From Sarcocystis neurona (lineage: Eukaryota; Apicomplexa; Conoidasida; Eucoccidiorida; Sarcocystidae): a stretch of 64,000 nt of DNA. This document shows, one piece after another, positions 46,323 through 59,600 of the stretch. A program made the position numbers and the translations under genes. A model generated the notes under the pieces. The model saw only the letters and a program-made list of their open reading frames with translations, was not told the origin of the DNA and searched no databases. The stretch covers positions 2,688,476-2,752,475 of the forward strand of contig KL647295.1 in assembly GCA_000727475.1 (NCBI GenBank), read 5' to 3'. Within the stretch, counting starts at the first letter, position 1. Each line of letters begins with the position of its first letter.

Positions 46323-49300
46323 CTTGCAGAAGAAAAGGATGGAAAGGGGAACACAGAGAGAGTGAAAAGCAGAAGAATTGACGGAAAAGAGTGAAGTTAA
46401 GAAATGAGAAAAAGCATCCGCATGCACCGACAGCACCACGGATCACCTTCTGCGCAGCAACTGCTGCTCCTGCCGTGTTGAATACATTCAGAACGACACA
46501 CATACATATAATACTGCTACGTATACATACATATACATATATATATACGTGTGTATACATATGTTAGTACATATATATACACACATATGTATAGTAAAAC
46601 TGGCATGCGAAGGAGAAGCTGCGATAAAGAGGACGCATGCACAAGAGAGAGGGCGACTGAAGAGAAGTTGGTGTTGGGTCTCGTTTTTCGCCCACTAGAC
46701 TACCACATTTCCTTTATGAATATGAAAGAAACGGATGAAAAGGAGATGCAGAGAAGCGATGCCAGCAGACGCGGGGAAGACGAGAAAGAACAGCAGACGG
46801 AGGGAAATGAGAAGAAGTGTTGGGTGCCACGGAGCCGGTAACGAAACGAAGAAAGTGCTCATTTGCTGTCGAAAACCAGGTGACCCGTATACAGATGTAA
46901 GTGAAAAAGAGGAGGAGAAATGAGAGAGGAGGACAGACACGAAGACGTTCGTTTTTTTCACTGATGGCGGGCGTGTGGAAAGGGGGAGAGTCTTTCAGTA
47001 GAATACATCGGGACTTCGAAGAACGAAGCTTCTTCGTTGAGGAGAAAAGTTTGTTGTCGCTTCACCCGCCTTCCGATCATCCATCTAGTGAATATCTACG
47101 TATCTCAGCCTACACACATATGTACTGAAGTATAATAAAGAGCTATACCGGTCCGTATATGCATGTGTGTAGATATGAGGAGGTATGCGTAGGAGCGAAT
47201 GACGTGTGAAAACTTTTAGGAGGCCACGGTTCCGCATTTTTCGTCTACAAGTGTTGGGGCAGTTTTCCGTAGGTTCCTTCCGTCAAAACAAATGTTTTCT
47301 GCCGTTCCTCTTCGCCTGTTCTTGTCTTGGCGGAGGACTTTCTTCTTCGCGTGACAGGCGCCGCTGAACTTTCCCTGTTTTTCTTCTGGGGTTCTCTGGC
47401 TTCGAAGAGAACTTCTTTCTGCCCTATCCCGCAGCAACAAGACGCCATGTGCCGCAGTCAACAACCACGGGAGGAAGCGCCTTTCTTCCACTCGGAGGAA
47501 GAAAGAGTGTAGACGACGTTTTCTTCCCCAGCAGACACACACGCACACACAAAGTTAAACGGCCGGGGATATACCGTTGCGACCTAACGGACTGACGCGA
47601 AAACTTTGCATCCCAGCAGAGCCCGCCGTCCGCTACAGAAAAAGATGTCCACAGCCATACACATCCTCCACTTATACACGGCGAGGAGGCTTCACAGACA
47701 CGTTCGAATACGTAGAAAGGTGGAAAACTGCGGATGAAAGACAGGAAAGGGGAGTAGCGTCAAGCACCGCAGAGATACAAAAAAAGAAAACCCGCGGCAC
47801 GCACCACATAGAACGAAGATGCCGTTTAAATTGGTCTTGTGTAGTGGCTCTGATCTGCAATAAATAGTAAAGCGCAAAGCCTAAGTTGAAGGAATTAAGA
47901 AGAGGTACCCCGAGCATGCAGCCACACAAAAACGTGGAAAACTACTATGGCGGGCTTTACAGTCCCAGAAGAAGAGACTTTGCTTCCCTTTCCTATCGTC
48001 GCTGAACCGGATCCTACAGCAAAAAGGAGAGGAATCTCTCGTCTCGTATGCGTTGTGTCGCAGATAGTGTGCCTTTCGAGATGTGAGAGAGTTTTAGCGG
48101 GAATCTGCTTTCTTCAGCCCCATCCCGCCTGTGTTGCGGCTCTCCCATTGCGCGCATGCACGGGGATTGTCGATCTCCACGAAACCGTATATTCTTCTCA
48201 AAGTTCCTTACGCCAGTTTTCTCTTTTTCCGCTGCAGTGGTTCATAGTGAGCCCGTTAAACTGAACATTTAGTGCGGCACCGGAGTTCTGGTGTACAGGC
48301 GGATATATTAAGAACTCTGCCGACCCGTTTTTCTGCTGCGGTTCGTCCGCAGAATTTCGGCGGCTCGAGTTTTCTACCGCCGACACGATATTTCACTTTG
48401 CCCGCAAAGAGAGCTGCGTCCTCTTTTGCCTGTTTTCGTTTCTGCGTCTTTCCCACCATATTCCCTCTCCACAAACCGAGGCACCGGGTAGAATGTCTGT
48501 GTCCCGACCTCGCCCATTCACCGCCGTCTGTCCCCTTCTTTGTCCCCCTCTCTTCTTCTGCTCATCTACGTAGGTGCCGCATAAATATGTATTTCCCGCA
48601 GTGAATGTACTTTTCTTGAAGCAAGGAAGCACTGGCACGAGAACGCGTCGGGTGGCAGTAGAAATTCGGACCCAGGACGCAGGGGCTGATAATAATCCGG
48701 TGAACCCGCACTGATGCAGACGATGATGACCGGCGTTTTGCCTGCCTCACGACGTGCATCTTTTCTGTGTGTGACATTTGAACTTTCTTCATTCTCCCCG
48801 TCCGTAACGTCTACCCATGTCTTCCTATTTACACCTGCTGGGGTTATATATGCGTATGCGAAAGTTTCCTGAAGCCAGAGATTTCCCGTTGCACCCCCGC
48901 AGTAGCGTTACTTCGATTTATAACAGGTACATAGACGTGTGTGGTCTCACACACGGATGACACTCGTACATTTACCCTTTCTAATGTAGAAGGAACTCTC
49001 CTTCTCTCTTCGTTTATCTTTTTCTTGTTCTCTTTCTCTCCCTGTATAATATACCTGCACACGAGTATAACTGTATTTATGACTGTAAAAGTTGTATTTC
49101 TCGGGAGACGCCGCTCCTTCGGTGAAGTTTTTCTTACCAATGTTCACGGACAACAGACGGACTGCTTCACCTCATCGCGTCCTCTGTCTGTGTGTCTCCT
49201 GGTATGTAGTAGATATACGTATGGAAGACAATAAACAGAGACATGTAGATATATATATTGGGAGACCTACACACGTAGATGTATACATAGACACACGTAC

Positions 49301-50024
49301 ATGTACAGCACCGCATCTGTGCTATATATAGGCGTGACTCTTTATATACACATATTCATATATATATACATAGGGCACCGCTTGTGTCTTACATATAGAC
49401 GCGACTGTTTGTACGTATATACATATATATATATAAACATATAGGACCGCGTCAATTTGATGTATAGACCAGACTTTTGCACACATACACATACACCAGT
49501 AGGCACATGTCTGTACACAGACAGATACATGTCTTTCCCTCGCTTCTGGTGGACTGCTAGTCAAGCACACATACAAATGTATATATGAAATTGTATGTAA
49601 ATAGAGGTTTGTATGTAACTCTTTCTATGAGTCTGTGTGTAGGCGAACGTGTCTTGGCGGATATCTATGCGTGCCAGTTTACAGAGGAAAATAACGTAAA
49701 GGGACGCATCTCTTTACAGCGGGTTCAACTTCTTTTGTTTCGGCCAAGGAGAAGAACATATCGCGTCTCCTCTGCTTTTGTGAATTCGATAGCAACTCGC
49801 GAAAAACTCCGAAGTTGAGCGCGCCCGCGCCGGACTGACTTCTGTGTATGTATGTGTGTGTGGGTGTGTGCGTCCCTCTTCTTAATGTGAGGCGTCGGGG
49901 TTCGTTTTTCGAGAGACGGGGGTCGTTTTTTTTGCGTTTTCCTCATTTCTTCACTTCTTCTCCTCCTTGGTGGCCCCTATCTCTCTGTCTCCGTGCGCGT
50001 GTCTCCGTGCGTCTCTTTGAAAAA
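46323..50024. other. Intergenic interval with short unassigned ORFs
   Basis: The VMA21-like and helicase genes diverge from here, so both promoters should lie within it. ORFs at 47577-47867 (+), 47947-48264 (+, ATG in a reasonable context) and 48474-48256 (-, basic, starting near MVGKTQKRKQAK) have non-repetitive composition but no recognised domain or clear splice partners. 46500-46590 and 49225-49450 are TATATG microsatellite. 49900-50020 is the CT-rich leader of the helicase gene. Confidence 0.45.
49225..49450. repeat. TATATA/ACATAC microsatellite
   Basis: Short TATATA and ATACAT runs alternate with repeated blocks of the type ACCGC(A/T)T and TATAGACG-CGACT, at least two of which recur about 65-70 bases apart (49317-49340 and 49374-49410). 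Non-coding. Confidence 0.6.
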
Positions 50025-53000
50025 ATGACGGAGACGAGCGCGAAGAGGAAGAAGCGCCTGCTGGCGTCGATTTCTTCTGCAAGAAGCAGCGACGCAGCCC
50101 CTTCTTCGTCTTCGACAGCCCCAGCAGCGGCTCCTGAGAAGAAAGCAAAAAGGACGAAGCAGCTGCCTTTTATCTCGTCCACCTCCCCACGTGCTCCGGC
50201 TGGGTCCTTTGCAGCAGCTCCGCCCGCCCCGTCGTCTTCTCCTGCGACGCATCCTGCTGCTGCTGCCGCTGCTGCTGCTCCTCCGTCGCCTCCTTCTGCG
50301 GCCGCAACACCGCCGTCTGTCCCGACTTTTTCTTCGAAGCGCGAAGCTTCTGGGGCCGCCTCTTCGTCTGCGCCGTCCGCTTCTCGCCCTTCTTCGTCTC
50401 CGCGTGTCCCGTCGACTGCCTCGCCGCCGCTGCCTTCTTCTCCCGCGGCTGACGTCCCGCCGCTGACGAAACAGTCCTTCGCGGAGCTGGGTGTGTGCGA
50501 AGAACTGCTGCTGTCTCTCGAGTCTCTCGGATGGACCCACCCCACCCCGATACAAACGGCGGTGTTGCCGGTGGCGCTGCGGAGACGCGACGTGATCGCG
50601 CTGGCCGCGACGGGCAGCGGCAAAACCGCCGCGTTCGCGCTGCCGGTGCTGCAGCAGCTGCTGGAAAACTTCCACCAGCAGAGACAGCAGCAGCTTCAAC
50701 GCGCCGTCTACGCGCTCGTGCTCGCGCCAACACGCGAGTTGTCTCTGCAGATAACGCAGCACTTTCTCGCGCTAGGCTCCGCCGTAGGCTGCACCGTCGC
50801 CACGGTCGTGGGCGGCCTCGACCACCACTCGCAAGCTCTCGCCCTGGCGAAGAAGCCCCACGTTGTTGTAGGCACCCCTGGCCGAGTCCTCGACCATCTG
50901 CAGCAAACCAAAGGTTTCTCTCTCCGATCTGTCAAGGTGAGACAGCTCTTTCTCTCGTAAGGACAGCTCCCGTCTCGCTGCGCACTTCTCTCTGGTCTCT
51001 GTATGGGACGACACACGCAAGTGTCTTCCTCGCGCGTCTCTCTGCTATGAGGCAGCTTCGAGGAAGCCGTTCTGTCTCGTCTCGTCTCCCCCTCCGCGCT
51101 TCTTGCTGTCCTTCTCCCCCGCGCTTCTGTGCGCTTCTCTTTCGTGTCCCCCACCCCCCGGCTGCGCGCTTCTCGGTCTTCTCCGCGCCGCGCTGCTGTC
51201 CCTGCTATGAGTGTGCGGACGGTTCTTCTTCTTCCGTCCTCCAGCTCTCTCTTCAGCGACTCTCACTATCACTTCTCTAGCGGGTATACCTACACACCAA
51301 CACACAGGCGCGTACGTATGCAGAAGTGGCAGAAGAAGACGCGGTGGGACGTCTCCAGGCGGGTCTGTGCAGGTTTGCAGGTGACTTCCCGCAGCAGGGG
51401 TTGCTGTGCCGGGATTTGTTTTCTCTGGAACTCCACCGGCCAGAAAAGGGAGAGTTCGTGCCCCTGCTGCTGCTTCTCCGTCCTGCTAGGGGCTCGTCTC
51501 TCCCGTAGACCCGAGACTCATACGCAGATACTTCCTCGCCGCGTATGACACAGAGACAGGAAAGTAGACGTATTCTCCCCCGGCGTGTGTGGAGCCCAAA
51601 CGGAGGACGGGGGACAGAAGTGGTGCTGTTTTTGGTCTCGCTGTCTCCCTGTGTCTGTCTCCGTGTCTCCCCGTCTCTCTCTGCGTATCGGTGCGCGTGT
51701 TGTCGAGAAACGCAGGAACGCCTTGCATGCAGCGCTGGCCGTGGCACTGTCTGCAAGGGGCCCTGTTCAGAGGACGCGGTGGCGGAGGTATTACCTTCTC
51801 CTCCAAGTCTATATCAACAACGTCCACCTTATGCGTCTGTCAACGTAGATGTGCGCACCGGCCTCTCTGTGTCTCTGCGTCTCCCCGTCTCCGTCGACGG
51901 ATGCAGGTGGTACCCGTCTGTGTGTCTCTGCTGCTGCAGCGGCTGAATTCTTGAATGGCGCAGGTCTCTCTCTGTGTGGGCTGCCTTCTCTTTTTTGTCT
52001 GCTGTTTAGCCTTTCACGTGGGAGACGGTGTTTATGTAGAAATCCAGAGACACCGAGAGACACAGAGACAGAGAAAAGTGAATTACAGACACACAGAGAC
52101 ACAAGTGCATCACACAGAGAGAAGGGAACGCATACATACATATATATGTGTATATGTACGTGTATCATACATGCATATATATATTTTATATATATAGTGA
52201 ATGCCTCTCTCTCTGTCCCTATATATACATATATATATGTATATATATGTATGTGTGTGTAAATCGAGGGAGGAAGAGAACTGGATGACACAGAGAAAGA
52301 GAGAGACCGAAGTGAATATATATATATATATATATGTGTAATACACGCATACATATATATATATATGGAGGAGGAGATAGAGAAGTGAAAATAGAGAGAA
52401 GAGAGACGGACTTGAATGGATTCGTATATAGACGTATATCAGTAAATAGCGAGAGAAGTGAACACATGTATATATCCGTTTCTACTTATATGTGTATCGA
52501 ATATACGGGACCCGTGTTTTTTTCTGGTGTGTGGAAGACTACTTCTTTGTGCGCGTCTTCTCTGCATGGTGACTCACACATCCACACCCATGGACGAGGA
52601 CACCTACTTTTTCGTCAGACAGACCCCTGCGTCGACGTGGAGAGACTGCAGACAGGCCGAGCGACTTGCTGTTCCGAGGAAGTTTGGCCACTTCACTTCG
52701 TCTCTCACCTGCCGAAGAGAGCAGCGCATTCCTCACGGGGGGGAGAAAAGACAGGCGTGGGGGGTGGGGCACGCAAACGTAGACATGTGACTGTCCGTGT
52801 GTCTGTTTTTATGTGTCTCCGTTGTGTGGGTTGCTGCAAGAGCCATCATGCAGAGAAGCTGTGGCGCCTCGTCTCCTGCCACCACACAGGAGACAAAGGG
52901 GGTGCCTGCTGCCTTAGGCGCGCAGCGGGTGATGGGGGGATCAGTCGCATACACACACCTGCACGACTGCCGCCGAAGCCTGCTGCTGGCGTTCTTCTTT

Positions 53001-56000
53001 GTGTGTGTGTGTGTGCCGCAGGTTCTTGTGTTAGACGAGGCAGACCGTCTTCTGTCCCTGGACTTCGACGCGACGCTGCAGGAGCTCCTGCAGCACGTGG
53101 GAGAAGCAGCTGACCGGCAGACGATGCTCTTCAGCGCGACGATGACAACAAAAGTCTCGAAGTTGCAGCGGACGTCTCTTAGAAGCCCAGTAAAAGTAAG
53201 GCCCGTCACTGTTTCTTCTGCGTCTCTCGCTGGGGCGCGTCCCCACGTCGTCCTACTGCAGAAACCAGGCACGCGCACAGAGTCGCGGCGTGCACTGCCC
53301 TGCTGCGGGCAGTGCTGCTCGAGCGTGTGCTGCTGCTGCTGCGAAGGCTGCGGGTACTACTGCGGAAGCTGCGCGCTCTCGTGCTGCTGCCGTTGCTGTG
53401 CGTGGGTCGCTGCGGGGTTTGCTGCGGAAGCTGCGCGCTCTCGTGCTGCAGTAAATTCGTTGCTGCCGCCACTGCCGTGTACGAGCGGCAATTGCTGCAA
53501 ACGCGTGCACAAGCCTCTTTACACAGGAGGCTCGCCGAACTCAAGGTCATTTTCAGCCACCCCAGGCTCTTGCAGGAGTGCTGTTGCTGCCTGAAGACCC
53601 CCGGGTGTCTCGTCTTTTATTTGGTCGGTTCGTCGTGGCGTTCCTCGAATCTGGTGTTCTGCTGCTGTTGTCTCTCTTCCCCGTCCTCTCTCTGCACCGC
53701 CCCTGAAGAGTCAGTCGTCTAGTCTATTTTTAAAGTACATCAACAGATGTGCTCGTTTGTCGAAGATATCTGCAGGGTCCTTCCTGAACTACGAACGTAG
53801 GTCTGTGTCTCGACGTGCCCCGCCAAAAAGATATGCGCCCGTGCAGCTGGTGAGATACACGCCCACCTCGACACCATCCATATGGATGTGTGTCAGCTTG
53901 TGTGGAGGTCCTTGTCTAGCTCAGCAGCAACACGTGTGGTATTATAAGTCGTTATCGGAGTCACTTTGTAGAAAAGTATTCCGCGGCACGAATACGTGTG
54001 AAGAGACGTCCATTCGTCCCCGCACACACGTGTATATGTGTGTGTGTATATATATTTAGAGAGGGACAGAGAAGAAGAGAGCGCAGCCGATGCCAAGAAA
54101 AGATGTGTGTGAATGTCCGCGTATGTGGACTCTCGGATATATACGCAGAGGAATGGAGCTGCGGCTGTGGGGAGAACTTTTTGGCACTTTTTGTATGTGC
54201 GACCCTTCTGTGCCGGGGTGTCCCTCACATGTGTGAAGAGCGGAAGTGGACGGGCGCACATATCGGAGGGCGCAGAACCTTCGCACTGTTGCTATGCACG
54301 ACGCGTTCCCCACCTTACATATATGTTTGTGTGGGGAGGGCGAAATCGAAAGAGACGGGGAGAGGGACACAGAGAGAAAAGAAGAGGAAATGCGTGTTTT
54401 TACATGTGTAGGATGTGGGGGGAAGTCAGAGAAGAAAGTGACACGTCCTCGTGCGCACCCCACGTCCACGGGTGGGTGCGTTGTATTCACACGGTGTTAA
54501 ATTAGTCGAAAAGGAGAAGAGAAGGCTTCGCCTCGGCCGCGCGCGGATTTTCCCACTCGGTGTGTTGTGTAAATGTGGACATTCCTCGTCCACCCGGCGC
54601 TTGTGGCAGGGAGAAGTTTTGCCGTGACAGGTGTGCCTCTGCGTCTCGATGTGTCCGACGCGGTGCGCAGGTAGAAGTCAACAGCAAGTACGACGTGGCC
54701 GCCCACCTGCAGCAGCAGTTCATTCTGGCGCCGGCGCGTTTGAAACACACTCACCTCGCTGCAGCACTGCTGCATCTCTCCCCCGCCTCGGTTATCGTCT
54801 TCACCAACACCTGCCTCAACGCCAGAAAAACGGCTCTTTTCCTTCGTCACCTCGGCGTCCAAACTGTACGCGTGCTCATCCGCCGTATGTGTATGTGTGC
54901 GTGTCTGCGTGTGTGTGTCTTTCTCTCGTTTTCCTCCACTCTCTCTATATGTACTTATATTCGGGTATATATATATATATGTGCGTGCGTCGCCTTCTCC
55001 CCTTTGCTTCTGGCCTTCTCTGAATATAGACGTATCTGCTTGTTTGTCGTTCTACACGTACGCGTATGTGTGCGTGTCTGTGCAACTTTGTCGTATTCTC
55101 CTTCTCCATCTCTGTGTACATATATTTGTGCGTGTATATATGTGCGTTCGTCGCCGTCTCTCGTTTGCTTCTCCATTTCTCCCAATACGAACGTGTCTAC
55201 GTATTTCCGTTTCTCTCGCTTTCTCTCCGTCTATGTGTGTATGTGCGTGTCTTCGTCGCAGAAGTGTGTATGTGCGTATATGTATGTCTGCGTCGCTTCC
55301 TGTCTTTCCCGGTCTTCTCTTTCTCTATCTGCGTAGACGCGTACATTTGCACTGTAATGTTCCTTTTTCTTCGGTTTGCTCATCACGGTACTTGTGCAGA
55401 TGTATCTGCGCGTCTTTCTCTGTCTCAATCTCTCCTTTGTGAAATGGAAATATAAGACCTTAAAAGGCTCCTTTGTTGAAGTAACTAACTTACGGACATT
55501 CCCTCTGGACATCGTCGAATGTGCCTCTCTCTGTTCGGCTGTCTCGTGCTTCCCCCCTTTTTGGCAGAGCAGAGCGACGTCTGCGTGTGCCTGTCCTACT
55601 CTACTTTTGCGTAGTATACGTACATATGTTTGCTTCTTCATTTTCACTTCTTGTACGCTTCTGTCCGCGTGTGTCTTTCTCTTCTACGACAACGGCCCGC
55701 GTTCTGGTCTGCTGCAGCAGCTTCTTCTGCTGCTGCTGCCGCTCTCTCTCTCTCTCGCTCTGCTCCTGTTTTTGCTGTTGCGTCATCTGTTTGTCCGCTC
55801 CGCTTGCCACTTCTTCTTCCGCTGTCTCTTCCCCCCCCCCCCTCCCCACCGCCTTTGCTGTTTTTTCTTCTCCGTCACTCTCTTTCTGTCTCTCTCTGTG
55901 TGTGTCCTGGAGCATCTTTTCCCGTTGTTTTCTCATGTGCCGTTGCGTGGGGACGAGCCGCTGCTTTGTCTGCGTCTGTCGGTCTGCTCGTTGTGTTCTT

Positions 56001-56600
56001 CCTCTTTCTGCGTGACTTCCTCATCTTCTTCGTCTCCGTCTTTCGTGTCTCTTCCCGGCCGCCTTTTCCGTCCGATGTCTGTCGTTTCCACACGTGTGGC
56101 GCGTCTCCTTTCTCTTCGTGTGTCCCCCCGTCCCTGCGTGTCCTTCCCCGCCGTCTTTGCCTTCCGCCGCGCGCGTCTCTGTGCTGCGCGTCTTGCGGCG
56201 GCCGTCTCTTTTCGGCTCGTTCTGGCACTTGCGTTTCTCCTCCGTCTCGCCCTTCTCGACGCAGGTCTGTCTCCACGGCAAAATGACGCAGCCCCAGCGC
56301 ATCGGAGCCCTCACCAAGTTCCGCGCCGCGCAGGCGACGTGTCTCGTGGCAACGGAAGTCGGCAGCAGAGGCCTCGATATTCCGCAGGTGGACCTGGTCA
56401 TCAACTTCGACGTTCCGCTGTCTTCAAAAGAGTATATTCATCGCGTCGGAAGAACGGCGAGGGCCGGACGCAGCGGCAGGGCCCTGACCATCGTCTCTCA
56501 GTGAGGCTCTCTTCTTTTTTGCTCGTTTCAACTACGCGAAGTTGTGCGCAAGTCCCTTCTTGCACGGTTCACGACAGCCTCCACAGGAATGCGCAGACTT

Positions 56601-56632
<32 letters not shown>

Positions 56633-59600
56633 CGTATTTATATGTTTCTCTATGTTATAAAGGCCATATACGTGTGTGTGGGACGTATCTCTGTGCCGCC
56701 CGGAGAGGGCATAGAAGTCCTGCGCATTTCAGCGGCGTGTGTATATCTCTTATACACCTGATACCACGTGGGCGTGTGTGTATGTGTAACATACGCACAT
56801 GTGTGTAACTACATATATATATATAACGTAGAGCTGTACGTATGGTTGCGTCTGTTTCTTCATATCTGGAGTACCTATCTCTGTGCATTCTACCTCCGCG
56901 TGTTTGTGTATCTGTCCGTCTGCAGCGAGAGATAGTCGATTATACGTAGCTATATATATATATAGAGAGAGAGATATCCTACATATGCCAGTGATACCAC
57001 CTATACATATGTATATATATGTGAGTAAGGAGAAAGGTATGCATATGTTGTGCGTTTACCGCCCGCACACCTGTATAGACCTATGTATATAAATAAGTAC
57101 ACACACGTCCGTAGATAGGGCTTTTGAGAAAGGAAGAAAGAAACGATGAAAGGACACCTTGCTTGTGTGGCGGTTTACGGCTGTGAACAAGTGCTGCCGC
57201 GGTGCATCTGTGTGAGTCTTCGTTTGGCAAGGGGTCTCTGGGTTGCCGCGAAGGGAGGGGAAGGGAAGTGCGGCCAGGCGGTAGAATTTGGAAAATGCGA
57301 TGCTGTGTACGCACCTGCTGAATTTTTTCCGCATTGCCGTCCCGTCTCTTTCATTCGTCGGGTCGTCGTCAGCTTGGCCGACTCACACACTCACACGTGT
57401 ATTCGCATACGTCCGTCGACAAATTCTTCATGCGTGCCAGTGTCTCAGGGAGACAAGGAGACGTCCTCACGTACAAACGCAGCCTGAGTCACTTGCAGAA
57501 AAAAATAAAGTATATCTATATACGTGTGTTTGTACGTATGCGTGTGAATCAGTAGACGTACGTGTGCGTACGGAGGTGTATATCAATAGATTCTCATGCG
57601 AAAAGTACGTTGTTCTGTGTTTGTTCCGTTTCTTCGCAGATATGACGTGGAAGCGTACCAACGTATCGAACACGCCCTCGGCAAAAAACTCGAAGAAATG
57701 GCGGTACGTCTACACCCGCCGTTCATCGCCGTTGCAGCCGCTGCTGTCGCGGTGTTCATCTGCTGCTGCGTCTCGGGTGTTGCTGTTTCTGCTCTCGGAT
57801 GCTTCCGCTCTGGGTGTCCTGCTGCTGTGGGGTGCTGCTGCTGTGTGGTGCAGCTGCTGCTTTGTGGTGCAGCTGCTGCTTTGTGGTGCAGCTGCTGCTT
57901 CGTGCTGCTGCTGTTGATTCAGCGCGACCGAGCTCGGCTGCTGCGGACGTCCGTCCCGTCTCTGTCTCTGTGTCTCAGTGTCAGCGTTGTCATATGCGTA
58001 GCTCTCCATGTGTCTGTCTATAAATGGTCCTCCTTACGTTGACTTATCGATGTGTCTGTCTCTCTGTACAACTACATATATATGTCTATGTGTGTGTACG
58101 TTCACGCAGCAGTGGTAGCACATTCTGAGGCTACCGCATGCAAGACAGCAGAGTCCCACACATATGTTTATATATATAGGGGACTATACACACACGTACG
58201 TATTCACATACATATAAGAGAATACATATATATATATGCACACAGAAATGTATACAATATATGTAAACACATATATCCACGCAGGGGTATACAGGTACGA
58301 AAGGGACCGGCAGCAGGAGCGCTCCTCTGTTGCCACGTGGCGTACTAGACGAGAAACATGCTGTGTTTGTTTGGTTTTCGTGTAACTTGCTGTGTTGTGC
58401 GTATGTTCTGTAAAAGTTGGTGTTGATATCCATTTATCTCATGTGTTCCTCGACTACTCCTGATGGAAAGACAGAAAAGTGTCAGCAACCGCGCTTCTCG
58501 GATGGTCTTTACATATATACGTACGTGTATATTCGTGTGAAGAAAAGGACAGGAGGGGTAGGAATAACTAATCGCAGTGTACGTCCAGCCACGATCTCAA
58601 AACACATAAGCTACGTTTGTGTGTAGTCACGTGTATACACATCAATACAAAATACTACATAGCGCACATGTATTTAAACACGTAGACGCATATATATATA
58701 TATGTGGTGTTTCATATATGTCACGCCCTGACAATGTACATGTGTGCATGTGCATGTACGTTTCTTCCGAAGTATGTACTTGGACGCGTATATGTGTGTA
58801 TATTCGGTGGGTGTTTGAGGGTCTCTGTATATTTATGTGCAGAGATATATATTCGTATGAGATGCGAAGAGCGAGACAGGAAGTGATATATCAAACGAAG
58901 AGGACGCGCGTGTATGTGTGTATATGTGTATAAATTGATGAATACGCATGGTGCACGTATACGTGTCCTCAGGTATTGAGAGAGGGAAAACGAAGTTAAT
59001 TTTCCTTGAGTAGGGGAAACCACCTAGAACGAGACGCGCTTGAGACAGCATACACCAAAGTGGAAATAAAAGGCAGCCAAGCATGTAATTCGTCTGCCCC
59101 GTCTTTGGTGGACGCTTCCGTATGCTGCTGCGGCTGATGACACCGCCCTCACTCGTAGGTGTTGCGCATGTGCTTCTGTGCGTAGGAACTAACAAGTCCG
59201 GAGAAAGTGATGCCGCTACACGAGAAGGTCCTTGAGGCTCTTCGGTAAGCCAAAATAAAGATATACGTAAATATATACATATATATAAGTGTATGTGTAA
59301 ATGGTTATATGCGTGAATGTGTGTCCCGCTCGAAGTATACGCATCTGTGTATGTGTATGTGTCTGTGTTGGTCTGTGTATGTGTGTTTAGGTACGCGCTA
59401 ATATTGTTGCTTTATCTGTACATATCGGTGCAGACGTATACAAATCTTCTTGTATAGAAATGACTACACGGGAAGGTCGTCAAGAGTCTCTGCTAAGCAC
59501 GAAGACGCGTGTGTACGCATTCGTATGTACGTGTGTGTGTATGTAGATACAAGGATATATATGTGTACGCATTCGCACGCATATATATACATATGTTTGT

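Noticed and set aside
49977..50762. Minus-strand ORFs of 187-261 codons opposite helicase exon 1
   Set aside because: They are Arg-rich or Gly/Ala-rich shadows of the GC-rich coding strand, which contains the Q motif and Walker A.
55376..56761. Plus-strand ORF of 461 codons
   Set aside because: It crosses the CT-rich part of helicase intron 3 and then reads exon 4 in a wrong frame; the helicase motifs are in a different frame.
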